From Winogradskyella sp. (GTDB lineage: Bacteria; Bacteroidota; Bacteroidia; Flavobacteriales; Flavobacteriaceae): 64,000 nucleotides of DNA. How positions within the stretch are numbered: the stretch's first letter is position 1; every line of letters begins with the position of its first letter. The notes below the pieces were generated by a model. The model did no database searches, was not told where the DNA came from, and saw nothing but the letters and a program-made list of their open reading frames with translations. A program made the translations under genes and the position numbers. Where the stretch lies: NCBI GenBank assembly GCA_002722255.1, contig PBLD01000002.1:68011-132010 (forward strand), given 5' to 3'. Of the stretch, positions 29,461 to 37,370 are shown one piece after another.

Positions 29461-29555
29461 TTGTCATTCTGAACTTGTTTCAGAATCTCCGTTTATAATT
29501 TAATAAGATGCTAAAATCGAAGATTCAGCGTAGCTAAATAAATTCAGCATGACAA
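29461..29555. repeat. 95-bp composite palindromic repeat with terminal inverted arms (copy 2)
   Basis: The left end holds the CTGAACTTGTTTCAG hairpin (arms ATTCTGAA / TTCAGAAT around CTTGT). The outer arms TTGTCATTCTGAA (29461-29473) and TTCAGCATGACAA (29543-29555) pair with one mismatch, so the whole unit can fold into a long hairpin, like a small MITE. It lies 13 bp after the pseudouridine synthase and may also end transcription. From its end to yaaA (29556-29716) only a TACTTTTG box at 29651-29658, a possible -7 element, stands out. Confidence 0.8.
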
Positions 29556-29716
29556 TTTATATTTACTTAATAAGCAATAGACATTTCTTATTGAACTATC
29601 AAGATTAGTTCTTGATAATACTTGAAACTATTCTAATTACATCGTATTTTTACTTTTGAATCAAATTGTTTAATTAATGAGCTTCCCATTGTTGTGGGAA
29701 CGACAAAATAGTGTCG

Positions 29717-30475
29717 ATGAAACTAATACTATCACCAGCAAAATCTTTAGATTACGAAAGTAAATTGCCAACTACAAAAACTTCTGAAGGTTGTTTTTTA
29801 GCTGAGGCAGAACGCCTGAATAAATTACTAAAAAAGAAGTCAGCAAAGAATTTGTCTAAACTTATGCATATTTCAGATAATTTAGGTCAGTTGAATTATG
29901 AGCGTAATCAAGAATGGGAATTGCCATTTACAAAAGATAATGCACGGCAAGCCATTTATGCCTTTAACGGAGATGTGTACAGAGGTTTAGATGCTTATAC
30001 AATTGACACAAAAAAGTTAGATAAGGTGCAAGATACGGTTCGTATAATTTCTGGTTTGTATGGTATTCTAAAACCGTTGGATTTAATCCAACCTTACCGA
30101 TTAGAAATGGGAACAAAAATGCCTGTTGGTAAGAATAAAAACCTTTACGAATTCTGGCAAAAGAAAGTTACCAAAGCACTTAATGACGAATTGGGAGAAG
30201 ACGAGCTGTTTTTAAATCTTGCTAGTAACGAGTACTCAAAAGCTGTAGATAGAAAAGCATTAAAAGTACCTGTGATTGATGTTAACTTTAAAGAGTTTAA
30301 AGATGGCAAGTATAAAACCATTGCCATTTTTGCAAAATTAGCACGTGGATTAATGACAAGGTACATTATAGATACAGATGCAAAAACACTAGACGATGTC
30401 AAAGGTTTTAATCTTGAAAACTACGGTTTTAGTGACGAATTGTCTTCGGAAAAAGAGTTGGTTTTTACGAGATAA
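29717..30475 (+). CDS. yaaA: YaaA family peroxide-stress protein
   Basis: 252 residues from ATG 29717 (a GTG two codons upstream is in frame). It opens with [12 protein letters not shown], the YaaA/DUF328 signature, and contains [11 protein letters not shown]. In E. coli YaaA limits free iron during H2O2 stress, and the fold can bind DNA. Its stop overlaps the start of the glycosylase gene (TAATG), so a link between oxidative stress and DNA repair is plausible. Confidence 0.93.
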   Translation: MKLILSPAKSLDYESKLPTTKTSEGCFLAEAERLNKLLKKKSAKNLSKLMHISDNLGQLNYERNQEWELPFTKDNARQAIYAFNGDVYRGLDAYTIDTKKLDKVQDTVRIISGLYGILKPLDLIQPYRLEMGTKMPVGKNKNLYEFWQKKVTKALNDELGEDELFLNLASNEYSKAVDRKALKVPVIDVNFKEFKDGKYKTIAIFAKLARGLMTRYIIDTDAKTLDDVKGFNLENYGFSDELSSEKELVFTR

Positions 30476-31167
30476 TGTTTGTTCATGAGCATCCATATTC
30501 TCCATTTATAAAGCATGATACTGAAAAATTAATTGTTGGCACTTTACCACCTCCAAGATTTTCTACAGGAGAACTTTTAGAGCAAGATGTTGATTTTTGC
30601 TATGGAAGTTATTTTAATTCGTTGTGGTTATTCATAGAGAAGATTCACAACCTTAATTTTAGATATGACAATTCTGAAGAAGCCATAGCACAACGCAAAC
30701 AGTTTTTGATTAAAAACAGAATTGGTGTTTGTGATATTGTAGCTTCATGCGAACGCGAAAAAATTGATGCCTCAGACCTTGGAATGAGCAATGTGAAATT
30801 GAGAGATATTGTTGGTTATCTAAAACAGTATCCAAATATTAAAACCATTTTGTTCACAGGTGGGAATAGTAAAAATGGACCAGAATATTTCTTTAGAAGG
30901 CATCTAAGAGACTATAACCTAAAACTAGAATTAGTAACTAATGAAGTGCCAAGAATTCATCAGTTTAGGCTTTGTCATTCTGAACTTGATTCAGAATCTC
31001 ATGAGAATAAGGGCAGAACTATAAAAACCGTCTCACTTACTTCTGCTTCAGGCGCAGCAAACATATCTATTAGTAGATTGCCTCTATACAGGCAGCTAAA
31101 AGCAAACAATACAGAGTTTAATACCTTTGATTTTAGAGTGATGCAGTATTCTGAGTTTTTTAGATAG
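30475..31167 (+). CDS. Uracil-DNA-glycosylase-superfamily protein with palindrome-derived insertion
   Basis: 230 residues. The N-terminal I-V-G-T-L-P-P-P-R-F (residues 20-29) and Y-G-S-Y-F-N-S-L-W (43-51) match the active-site and base-pocket motifs of the UDG/MUG superfamily, which removes damaged or mismatched bases. T-V-S-L-T-S-A-S-G-A-A-N near 185 fits the DNA-binding loop. Just before it, residues 167-177 (C-H-S-E-L-D-S-E-S-H-E) are encoded by a palindromic repeat and look like an in-frame insertion. The gene overlaps yaaA by one base; activity after the insertion needs a test. Confidence 0.82.
   Translation: MFVHEHPYSPFIKHDTEKLIVGTLPPPRFSTGELLEQDVDFCYGSYFNSLWLFIEKIHNLNFRYDNSEEAIAQRKQFLIKNRIGVCDIVASCEREKIDASDLGMSNVKLRDIVGYLKQYPNIKTILFTGGNSKNGPEYFFRRHLRDYNLKLELVTNEVPRIHQFRLCHSELDSESHENKGRTIKTVSLTSASGAANISISRLPLYRQLKANNTEFNTFDFRVMQYSEFFR
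30973..31004 (+). repeat. Palindromic repeat copy 3, in frame inside the glycosylase gene
   Basis: Arms ATTCTGAA (30977-30984) and TTCAGAAT (30990-30997) with a 5-nt loop CTTGA; flanks TTTGTC and CTCATGAG match the intergenic copies. It is read as C-H-S-E-L-D-S-E-S-H without a stop or shift. Confidence 0.85.
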
Positions 31168-31173
31168 TCATAA

Positions 31174-31204
31174 AAAAATCCCCTTGCCTAAGCAAGAGGA
31201 TTTT
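31174..31204. terminator. Bidirectional terminator between glycosylase and EF-hand genes
   Basis: The stem AAAATC(C)CCTTGC / GCAAGAGGATTTT with loop CTAA has an A-run on its left and a T-run on its right, so it can end transcripts from both convergent genes. Confidence 0.82.
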
Positions 31205-31220
31205 CTGTCAGATCAATCAA

Positions 31221-31640
31221 TCAATTTTTACCATGCTTACGCTGTGGTCTTTCTTTTTTGTGGTTTTCGACAAAGGCTTTGTACTCGTCTAAATCAATAG
31301 TTCCGTTACCATCTTTATCCATTTCTGAAAAATGTTCTTCAATACGTTTTTGCTTCATTACTTCTTTTCTGGCCTTAAATTCTTCTTGTGATAATGAGCC
31401 ATTAGAATCGGTGTCCAATTCTTTAAAGTGTTCGTTAAGAGTTTCTTCTTTAATTTCTTTTCGCTGACGTTTGTCTTTAAATTCATCTAACGATAATTCT
31501 CCATCATCATTAGCATCTAATTTTTGAAATAACTCTTCAGGACTTGGTCTGTGTTTACGTTGTCTTTCTTGTGCCTCTGTAAATGATACAGCGCAAATTG
31601 CGATAATCAATACGCTTAATTTTAATGTTTTTGAAATCAT
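31221..31640 (-). CDS. Secreted EF-hand calcium-binding protein
   Basis: 139 residues from ATG 31638-31640; an upstream in-frame ATG would put 12 extra residues before the signal sequence. The signal peptide ends near F-T-E-A-Q. Three EF-hand loops are complete: D-A-N-D-D-G-E-L-S-L-D-E, D-T-D-S-N-G-S-L-S-Q-E-E and D-K-D-G-N-G-T-I-D-L-D-E, with Asp at positions 1, 3 and 5 and Glu at 12 as needed for Ca2+. The linkers and tail are strongly basic. Probably periplasmic or secreted; its partner is unknown. Confidence 0.9.
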   Translation of the reverse strand: MISKTLKLSVLIIAICAVSFTEAQERQRKHRPSPEELFQKLDANDDGELSLDEFKDKRQRKEIKEETLNEHFKELDTDSNGSLSQEEFKARKEVMKQKRIEEHFSEMDKDGNGTIDLDEYKAFVENHKKERPQRKHGKN

Positions 31641-31747
31641 ATTTTTTGTGTTTAAATACTGAAACACGTTCAGCATATGTTAATGAACACTACTATGACT
31701 TCATAGGTTTAAAAGCGTTTAATTGCTAGGTTTATTTTGTGATATTT

Positions 31748-32200
31748 TTAACGAAGTTGTCTTAATCCTTCGTAAACTATAATGCTAACAGCATTGGCAA
31801 GATTTAGACTTCTAATATTTTCGCTAAACATTGGTATTTGAAACAAGTCTTCTCTGCGTGCTTCAATTAAAGATTTTGCAAGGCCAACAGATTCTTTGCC
31901 AAAAACAAGAAACATATCATTTTCAAATTGAATATCCCAATGCGATTTAGTGCCATGACTGCTCAAAAAAGCCATCTTTTTATCAGCATTTTTTTTGAAG
32001 AATTCTTCTTTGCTATCGTAATAGATAACCTCTAGGTGCTGCCAATAATCAAGCCCAGCACGTTTTAGACGTTTGTCATCAATTTCAAAACCAAAAGGTT
32101 TTACCAAGTGCAGTCGAGATCCTGTAGCCAAAGCTAAACGACCAATATTACCTGTGTTGTTTGGTATTTCGGGTTCTATAAGGACAATGTTTAATGCCAT
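31748..32200 (-). CDS. trmL: tRNA (cytidine(34)-2'-O)-methyltransferase TrmL-like
   Basis: 150 residues from ATG 32198-32200 (M-A-L-N-I-V-L-I-E-P-E-I-P-N-N-T-G-N). SPOUT motifs are seen as N-T-G-N-I-G-R, F-L-V-F-G-K-E-S-V-G-L and L-N-L-A-N-A-V-S-I-I-V-Y-E. The length and motifs fit TrmL, which methylates the wobble ribose of some tRNA-Leu in E. coli. Palindromic repeat copy 4 sits immediately upstream at 32206, in the place where a promoter would be expected. Confidence 0.9.
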   Translation of the reverse strand: MALNIVLIEPEIPNNTGNIGRLALATGSRLHLVKPFGFEIDDKRLKRAGLDYWQHLEVIYYDSKEEFFKKNADKKMAFLSSHGTKSHWDIQFENDMFLVFGKESVGLAKSLIEARREDLFQIPMFSENIRSLNLANAVSIIVYEGLRQLR

Positions 32201-32205
32201 AATAA

Positions 32206-32260
32206 TTGTCATTCTGAACTATCAAACTGAGTGTAGCCGAAGTGTTGTTTCAGAATTTCA
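32206..32260. repeat. Palindromic repeat copy 4, long-loop variant
   Basis: Arms ATTCTGAA (32211-32218) and TTCAGAAT (32249-32256) enclose a 30-nt loop instead of five. Its right edge supplies the stop codon (TGA, minus strand, 32258-32260) of the small membrane gene next to it. Confidence 0.75.
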
Positions 32261-32473
32261 CTTTTTAAGTTTAACGATTATCAACCTCAATAATAATATG
32301 AACGGAAATCCATGAAGCAATACATCAAAGTAATCCATCGGAGACATGCCAACAGCACCTCCTGCAAGCCATCTTACCTTACCGACAATATGTGGTTCTG
32401 GAAAAAATGGTGCTAAACCAAGCGTTAGACACAGAAGAATAACAAGTTTCCAATCGTTTATTAATTTTTTCAT
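32258..32473 (-). CDS. Small inner-membrane protein
   Basis: 71 residues: M-K-K-L-I-N-D-W-K-L at the start, a first hydrophobic segment at about 10-25, a Gly-rich turn (L-A-G-G-A-V-G-M), and a second segment at about 52-67 ending V-K-L-K-K. It is likely a two-helix membrane protein. Conserved small proteins of this type occur in flavobacteria, sometimes labelled as RND transporter parts, but it is far too small for that. The function is unknown. Confidence 0.65.
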   Translation of the reverse strand: MKKLINDWKLVILLCLTLGLAPFFPEPHIVGKVRWLAGGAVGMSPMDYFDVLLHGFPFILLLRLIIVKLKK

Positions 32474-32476
32474 ATT

Positions 32477-32506
32477 AAAAAAGCCTGTTCAAAGATATGA
32501 ACAGGC
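32477..32506 (-). terminator. Intrinsic terminator after the 47-residue gene
   Basis: On the minus strand GCCTGTTCA pairs perfectly with TGAACAGGC (32498-32506 and 32483-32491, loop of six), followed by six T (32477-32482). It stands 24 bp after the stop of the gene at 32530-32673 and just before the ATG of the membrane gene. Confidence 0.85.
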
Positions 32507-32529
32507 TCATTTATTTTATTATTTAATCC

Positions 32530-32673
32530 TTATTTTTTCTTCTGTTGATCCTTAATGGTACTTTCATCAATATCAAATTCATTTGTTGGTTGATTAACAT
32601 TACCGGTAGGATTTGTTGGATTGTTTTGTTCTTTTGTTGGTTTAAACTTTCTTTTATCTGCTATAATTCCCAT
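32530..32673 (-). CDS. 47-residue hydrophilic protein
   Basis: A short reading frame, ATG 32671-32673 to TAA 32530-32532. It starts M-G-I-I-A-D-K-R-K-F-K-P, has an Asn/Pro/Thr-rich middle and ends D-Q-Q-K-K-K. It has no hydrophobic part and no known motif. A real gene is supported by its own strong terminator 24 bp downstream and by the lack of any other gene the terminator could serve. Related tiny Asn/Pro-rich proteins exist in flavobacteria, but no function is known to me. Confidence 0.6.
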   Translation of the reverse strand: MGIIADKRKFKPTKEQNNPTNPTGNVNQPTNEFDIDESTIKDQQKKK

Positions 32674-32770
32674 AATTCATTTGTTTTTTTGTTCGTTTTA
32701 ATATAAGGAATTATGACATTTTTAGGTCCCAAAAGCATCTTAAAATCTAAGTTTTAATTGTTAAAAACTA

Positions 32771-33541
32771 TTAATTCTTACCAAGTATTGGGTTAACAAA
32801 GTTGTTTAATTCGTTTATTCCGTTTTCAGAAATATATTTAATAAAAGCGCTACCAATAATAGCGCCTTTGGTATGAGTTGTAGCTTGGGTAAATGTGTCG
32901 TTGTTTGAAATACCAAACCCAACAATTTGAGGATTAGTTAAGTTCATTTTTGCAACACGATCAAAATAATTCGTTTGCGCTTCTCCAAAACCAGATTGTG
33001 CACCTGTTGTACTAGCAGAACTTACCATGTAAATAAATCCATTTGAAATAGAGTCAATATATCTAATACGTTCTTCTGAAGTTTGAGGCGTGATTAAAAA
33101 CACATTAATAAGACCATATTTTTCAAAAATAGCTTTGTATTCCTCGTCATAGACATCTGCAGGTAAATCCGGAAGTATTAGTCCATCAATACCAATCTCT
33201 TGGCATTTTTTACAAAAAGCTTCCACACCATATTGCAACACAGGATTAAAATAGCCCATAATGATTAATGGAATTGAAACCGATTTGCGAATATCCTTAA
33301 GCTGATCGAATAGTTTTTCGGTAGTCATACCATTTTTTAGTGCAGCTGTTGAACTAGCTTGAATGGTTGGTCCATCAGCAAGTGGATCGCTAAACGGTAG
33401 ACCGATTTCAATCATATCAACACCACTTTGTTCTAAATTTTGAATAATAGAAACGGTGTCATCAATATTTGGGTAGCCTGCTGTAAAGTATATGGACAAT
33501 AGCTTTTTGTCGTTGTTTAGTTTTTGGTTTATTCTGTTCAT
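32771..33541 (-). CDS. trpA: Tryptophan synthase alpha subunit
   Basis: 256 residues. It cleaves indole-3-glycerol phosphate to indole and glyceraldehyde-3-phosphate. Catalytic Glu45 (M-I-E-I-G-L-P-F-S-D-P) and Asp56 (L-A-D-G-P) are in place, and G-F-G-I-S-N near residue 207 is the phosphate loop. It is the last gene of the trp operon, separated from trpB by a 96-bp gap filled with an inverted repeat. No clear terminator was seen in the 97 bp between it and the next gene on the same strand. Confidence 0.98.
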   Translation of the reverse strand: MNRINQKLNNDKKLLSIYFTAGYPNIDDTVSIIQNLEQSGVDMIEIGLPFSDPLADGPTIQASSTAALKNGMTTEKLFDQLKDIRKSVSIPLIIMGYFNPVLQYGVEAFCKKCQEIGIDGLILPDLPADVYDEEYKAIFEKYGLINVFLITPQTSEERIRYIDSISNGFIYMVSSASTTGAQSGFGEAQTNYFDRVAKMNLTNPQIVGFGISNNDTFTQATTHTKGAIIGSAFIKYISENGINELNNFVNPILGKN

Positions 33542-33552
33542 AATATTATAGA

Positions 33553-33633
33553 AATGAGATATGAGAATTTAGATATTAGACATTTATTGAAAGCGTGCTT
33601 TTTAGTCTTATGTCTGTTTTCTCACATCTAGAG
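33553..33633. repeat. Imperfect inverted repeat in the trpB-trpA gap
   Basis: A left arm of about 28 bp (ATGAGATATGAGAATTTAG onwards) and a right arm ending at 33633 (GTCTTATGTCTGTTTTCTCA onwards) are imperfect reverse complements, separated by about 22 bp. They fill almost the whole gap and may be remnants of a mobile repeat. Confidence 0.55.
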
Positions 33634-33637
33634 TCTT

Positions 33638-34825
33638 TTAAAGCTTGAAATAATCAATATAATTCTGTAAATCTTTATCTCCACGACCAGATAAGCTGAT
33701 GACAACAATATCATCTGGTTGAAATGTTTTATGCTTAAAAACAGCCAAAGCATGAGAACTTTCTATTGCAGGAATAATACCCTCCAATTTGGTTAATTCT
33801 AATCCAGCTTGCATAGCTTCGTCATCTGTTGCAGAGTAAAATTCTCCACGACCAGATTTGTACAAATGCGAATGTAATGGACCAACACCAGGATAATCTA
33901 GACCTGCAGAAATTGAGTAGGGTTCTGTAATTTGGCCATCATCAGTTTGCATTAACAAGGTTTTACAACCATGAATTATACCTTCTTTACCTAATGCAGA
34001 CGTCGCTGCGCTTTCACCAGAATGTATGCCTTTACCAGCAGCTTCAACAGCAATAATACCAACATTTTCATCGTCTAAAAAGTGATAATACGTTCCGGCT
34101 GCATTACTGCCACCACCAATACAAGCCACAACATAATCTGGATTTTCTTTACCTTCTTTTTCTTTGAGTTGCCATTTTATTTCTTCAGAAATTACAGATT
34201 GAAATCGCGTCACCATATCAGGATAAGGATGAGGTCCAATAGCTGAGCCAATAATGTAATGTGTATTAACGGGATTACCAATCCAATCTCTAATAGCTTC
34301 GTTTGTAGCATCTTTTAATGTTCTACTTCCTGATAATGCAGGTCTTACTTCTGCACCTAGCATTTTCATACGAGCAACGTTTGGAGCTTGTCTGGCTATG
34401 TCAATTTCTCCCATGTAAACAATGCATTCCATTCCCATAAGTGCACAAACTGTTGCTGTTGCAACACCATGTTGTCCTGCACCAGTTTCGGCAATAATTC
34501 TGTTTTTGCCCAAGCGTTTTGCCATTAATATTTGACCAATGGTGTTGTTAACCTTATGTGCACCAGTGTGATTGAGATCTTCACGTTTTAAATATACTTT
34601 GGTATTGTTCTTTTCAGAAAGGCGTTTGGCAAAATAGAGTGGAGAAGGACGACCAACATAATCTTTTAGCAATTGATTGAACTCTTCTTGAAAAGACGAT
34701 TCTGCCATCACTTTCAGATAGTTTTGACGTAGTTCTTCTACATTTGGGTAGAGCATTTCTGGTATAAAGGCACCACCAAATTCGCCGTAGTAACCTTTGT
34801 CGTTGATGTTGTATGTGTTTTTCAT
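33638..34825 (-). CDS. trpB: Tryptophan synthase beta subunit
   Basis: 395 residues. It joins indole with serine, using PLP held by Lys91 in H-T-G-A-H-K-V-N-N; the phosphate loop G-G-G-S-N-A-A-G is near residue 232. Length and motifs fit the standard TrpB1 type, which works in a complex with TrpA. It lies between trpF and trpA in the operon; the gap to trpF holds repeat copy 5. Confidence 0.98.
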   Translation of the reverse strand: MKNTYNINDKGYYGEFGGAFIPEMLYPNVEELRQNYLKVMAESSFQEEFNQLLKDYVGRPSPLYFAKRLSEKNNTKVYLKREDLNHTGAHKVNNTIGQILMAKRLGKNRIIAETGAGQHGVATATVCALMGMECIVYMGEIDIARQAPNVARMKMLGAEVRPALSGSRTLKDATNEAIRDWIGNPVNTHYIIGSAIGPHPYPDMVTRFQSVISEEIKWQLKEKEGKENPDYVVACIGGGSNAAGTYYHFLDDENVGIIAVEAAGKGIHSGESAATSALGKEGIIHGCKTLLMQTDDGQITEPYSISAGLDYPGVGPLHSHLYKSGRGEFYSATDDEAMQAGLELTKLEGIIPAIESSHALAVFKHKTFQPDDIVVISLSGRGDKDLQNYIDYFKL

Positions 34826-34831
34826 AGTCTT

Positions 34832-34862
34832 ATGTCATCCTGAACTTGTTTCAGGATCTTAT
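34832..34862. repeat. Palindromic repeat copy 5, trpF-trpB gap
   Basis: A near-canonical copy: arms ATCCTGAA (34837-34844) and TTCAGGAT (34850-34857), loop CTTGT. It lies just upstream of the trpB ATG, within the operon mRNA. The rest of the 116-bp gap (34863-34941) holds further repeat-like sequence but no gene. Confidence 0.85.
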
Positions 34863-34941
34863 TTTGTTTTGTCAGATCGAATTAAATCTGATAGAATTTT
34901 CTGTTTGAACCAGATACTTCTCGATACAATTTTTTCATTCT

Positions 34942-35592
34942 TCAAAAATCACTCGAGCTGACGTACTTTTTAAATTCTTCTAGTTTTTCAATAGCCTTTA
35001 ATCCTGGTTTTATTTCAAATTTGCTGTTGATATCTACAGCATAGCAATATTTAGATTCCTCTCTCTGAAGGAATGATATAACATTGTCTATTTCTTCTAA
35101 CCCAATACCACCACTTAAAAAGTAAGGTTTTGTTGATGGATAGTCTTTTAATACATCCCAATTGAAGGTGTAACCGTTTCCGCCTGGTAACTTTCCTTTG
35201 GTGTCGAATAGAAAATAATCTACTACATCTTCATAAGGTTGCAGTTGACTAAAGTCGAATTCGTCTTTGATGCTGAATACTTTGATGATTTCATTTTGAG
35301 ATGCTGAATCAAGTTCAGCATAACAGTACTTTCTTAGTTCTTTACAATAATCAGGAGATTCATTACCATGAAGTTGAACTGCATCAAGTTCATACTTTTC
35401 AATTTTTTGCAGAATTTTGTCAATTGCTTCATCAACGAAAACACCAACTTTTTTGATTGACTTTGGTAACTCTGGAATGATACCTTCAAAATTTCGCGGT
35501 GATTTGTCGTAAAATATAAGGCCAAGATAGTCTGGTTGCAGTGCTGCAACTTCGGCTATGTTATATTTCATTCCACAGATTTTAAGTTTCAT
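34942..35592 (-). CDS. trpF: Phosphoribosylanthranilate isomerase with palindrome-derived insertion
   Basis: 216 residues. It performs the Amadori rearrangement in tryptophan synthesis. The start K-I-C-G-M with Cys6 (general base) is canonical, D-A-V-Q-L-H-G near 70-76 is the next family block, and F-L-F-D-T-K-G-K-L-P-G-G-N-G supplies the catalytic Asp. Residues 90-99 (C-Y-A-E-L-D-S-A-S-Q) are encoded by palindromic repeat copy 6 and lie in a loop before the I-K-V-F-S-I strand, where other TrpF proteins have only a few residues. The insertion avoids the core, so the enzyme may work. The gene overlaps trpC by 4 nt. Confidence 0.96.
   Translation of the reverse strand: MKLKICGMKYNIAEVAALQPDYLGLIFYDKSPRNFEGIIPELPKSIKKVGVFVDEAIDKILQKIEKYELDAVQLHGNESPDYCKELRKYCYAELDSASQNEIIKVFSIKDEFDFSQLQPYEDVVDYFLFDTKGKLPGGNGYTFNWDVLKDYPSTKPYFLSGGIGLEEIDNVISFLQREESKYCYAVDINSKFEIKPGLKAIEKLEEFKKYVSSSDF
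35296..35326 (-). repeat. Palindromic repeat copy 6, in frame inside trpF
   Basis: Arms ATGCTGAA (35301-35308) and TTCAGCAT (35314-35321) with a 5-nt loop. It is read on the minus strand as C-Y-A-E-L-D-S-A-S-Q, the same frame and orientation as the copy in the glycosylase gene. Confidence 0.85.
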
Positions 35593-36374
35593 GAGTTTAG
35601 AGTATTAATGAATTCTGTTGCACTAAGACCTGGATTATCAGTTTTCATAAAATTCTCACCAATTAAAAAGCCTTTATATCCATAAGGTTGTAATTCTTTT
35701 ATGGCTTCAATAGAACTGATGCCACTTTCTGAAACTTTTACAAAATCATCAGGAATGTGGTTGCTCAATATTTTTGATGTTTCTAGGCTTACTTCAAAAG
35801 TTTTTAAATTTCTATTATTAACACCAAGCATGTCAATGGTTGGCATAATGGACTTTTGAAGCTCCTCTAAATTATGAACCTCAAGCAAAACATCTAGATC
35901 TAAGCTTTTTGCGAATTCTGAAAAATGCTTTATTTCTTCCTTGGTCAGGATTGCAGCAATCATTAAAATGACATCAGCTCCATAAGCTTTTGCTTCAAGA
36001 ATTTGATAAGTGTCTATTATAAATTCTTTACGTAATAGTGGCAAATTGCAACTGGCTCTCGCTAATAATAAATCGTCTAAAGAACCACCAAAATATTTAC
36101 CATCTGTAAGCACAGACATGCCACAAACACCAGCATCTTCATAACCCTTAGCAACATCTTGCACATTCAGGTTTTGGTTGATTGTAGATTTTGATGGTGA
36201 ACGTCTTTTATGTTCTGCAATAATTCCTGAACTACTATTTTTTAAACGCTCAGAAAGTGAAATTGTTGATTTTTCAAAAATCACTGAATTTTCCAATTGT
36301 TTTAAAGGAATCAGGCTTTTTCGAAGTGCAATTTCTTTGCGTTTGTCAGTTACTATTTTATCTAGGATGTTCAT
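35589..36374 (-). CDS. trpC: Indole-3-glycerol phosphate synthase
   Basis: 261 residues. It closes the indole ring from CdRP. E-H-K-R-R-S-P-S-K near residue 54 (catalytic Glu and Lys), L-L-R-K-E-F-I near 114, G-V-N-N-R-N-L-K-T-F near 188 and V-S-E-S-G-I near 220 match the family. It is a separate polypeptide, not fused to TrpF as in enterobacteria. Four-base overlaps (ATGA) on both sides tie it to trpD and trpF. Confidence 0.98.
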   Translation of the reverse strand: MNILDKIVTDKRKEIALRKSLIPLKQLENSVIFEKSTISLSERLKNSSSGIIAEHKRRSPSKSTINQNLNVQDVAKGYEDAGVCGMSVLTDGKYFGGSLDDLLLARASCNLPLLRKEFIIDTYQILEAKAYGADVILMIAAILTKEEIKHFSEFAKSLDLDVLLEVHNLEELQKSIMPTIDMLGVNNRNLKTFEVSLETSKILSNHIPDDFVKVSESGISSIEAIKELQPYGYKGFLIGENFMKTDNPGLSATEFINTLNS

Positions 36375-37363
36375 TTGCTAAGTTCAATTAATTTTTTTAG
36401 GCTAGATTTTGCAAGACCACTTTTTAATGATTCTTCAGCCATTTCAATACCTTCTTTGTGCGAAATCTGTTTTACCGTTGCTATGGCCAATCCAGCATTG
36501 GCGCATACCACGTTATTTTGTGCTTCGGTTCCCTTTCCGTTAATAATCTTTTTAAAAATTTTTGCTGCTTCCTTTACAGTAGTTCCACCGTAAATTTCTG
36601 AAGCGTCTATTTGGTCTAAGCCAATGTCTTGAGCTTCAAATAAAGTTTCAGAAGTATTGGTTATTGTTTTTGTTTTTCCCGTTAATGAAATTTCATCATA
36701 ACCATCTAAAGCATGGACAATAGCATAGTTTTTATCAGTTTCTTGGTATAAATAACCATAGAGTCTGAGTAATTCTAAATTAAAAACTCCAACCATTTGA
36801 TTTTTTGGAAATGCAGGATTTACCATTGGACCCAGCATATTAAAAAAGGTTTTTACACCAAGCTCCTTACGTATTGGTGCCACATTTTTCATGGCAGGAT
36901 GAAAAAGAGGTGCATGCAAAACACAAATTCCTGCTTCATCTAAACTGCGTTTTAGAAAATCGATGTCATTAGAAAATTTTATACCTAAATGCTCCATAAC
37001 GTTAGAAGAGCCTGATGCAGATGAGACACCATAATTACCATGCTTTGTTACATGTACTCCAGCACCAGCGGTGACAAATGAGGATAATGTCGATATATTA
37101 AACGTATTTTTGCCATCACCACCTGTACCACATAAATCAATAGTATTATAACCGTCTAACTCAACAGGAATACAAAGCTCTAGTAAGGCATCTCTAAAAC
37201 CACGAAGTTCTTCTGTGGTAATACTTCGCATCATATAGACGGTTAAAAAAGAAGCGATCTGGCTTTGATTGTAAACACCATTTGAGATATTCACTAAAAC
37301 TTTCTTGGCTTCTTCTGCTGAGATGCTTTCTTGATTTATCAGTCTGTTTAAAATTTCTTTCAT
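36371..37363 (-). CDS. trpD: Anthranilate phosphoribosyltransferase
   Basis: 330 residues. It transfers phosphoribose from PRPP to anthranilate. D-L-C-G-T-G-G-D-G near residue 80 (PRPP loop), K-H-G-N-Y-G-V-S-S-A-S-G-S near 110 and a later G-P-M-V-N-P are conserved. It is not fused to TrpG. The 127-bp gap to trpG holds a pair of inverted hairpin repeats. Confidence 0.98.
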   Translation of the reverse strand: MKEILNRLINQESISAEEAKKVLVNISNGVYNQSQIASFLTVYMMRSITTEELRGFRDALLELCIPVELDGYNTIDLCGTGGDGKNTFNISTLSSFVTAGAGVHVTKHGNYGVSSASGSSNVMEHLGIKFSNDIDFLKRSLDEAGICVLHAPLFHPAMKNVAPIRKELGVKTFFNMLGPMVNPAFPKNQMVGVFNLELLRLYGYLYQETDKNYAIVHALDGYDEISLTGKTKTITNTSETLFEAQDIGLDQIDASEIYGGTTVKEAAKIFKKIINGKGTEAQNNVVCANAGLAIATVKQISHKEGIEMAEESLKSGLAKSSLKKLIELSK

Positions 37364-37370
37364 AGGTCTA

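Noticed and set aside
34863..34941. A further small gene or leader in the trpF-trpB gap
   Set aside because: No start with an open frame of useful length; the sequence looks like repeat debris.
26181..35326. CRISPR array made of the CTGAACTTG repeats
   Set aside because: Spacing is irregular (hundreds to thousands of bases), two copies are inside genes, and no cas genes are near.
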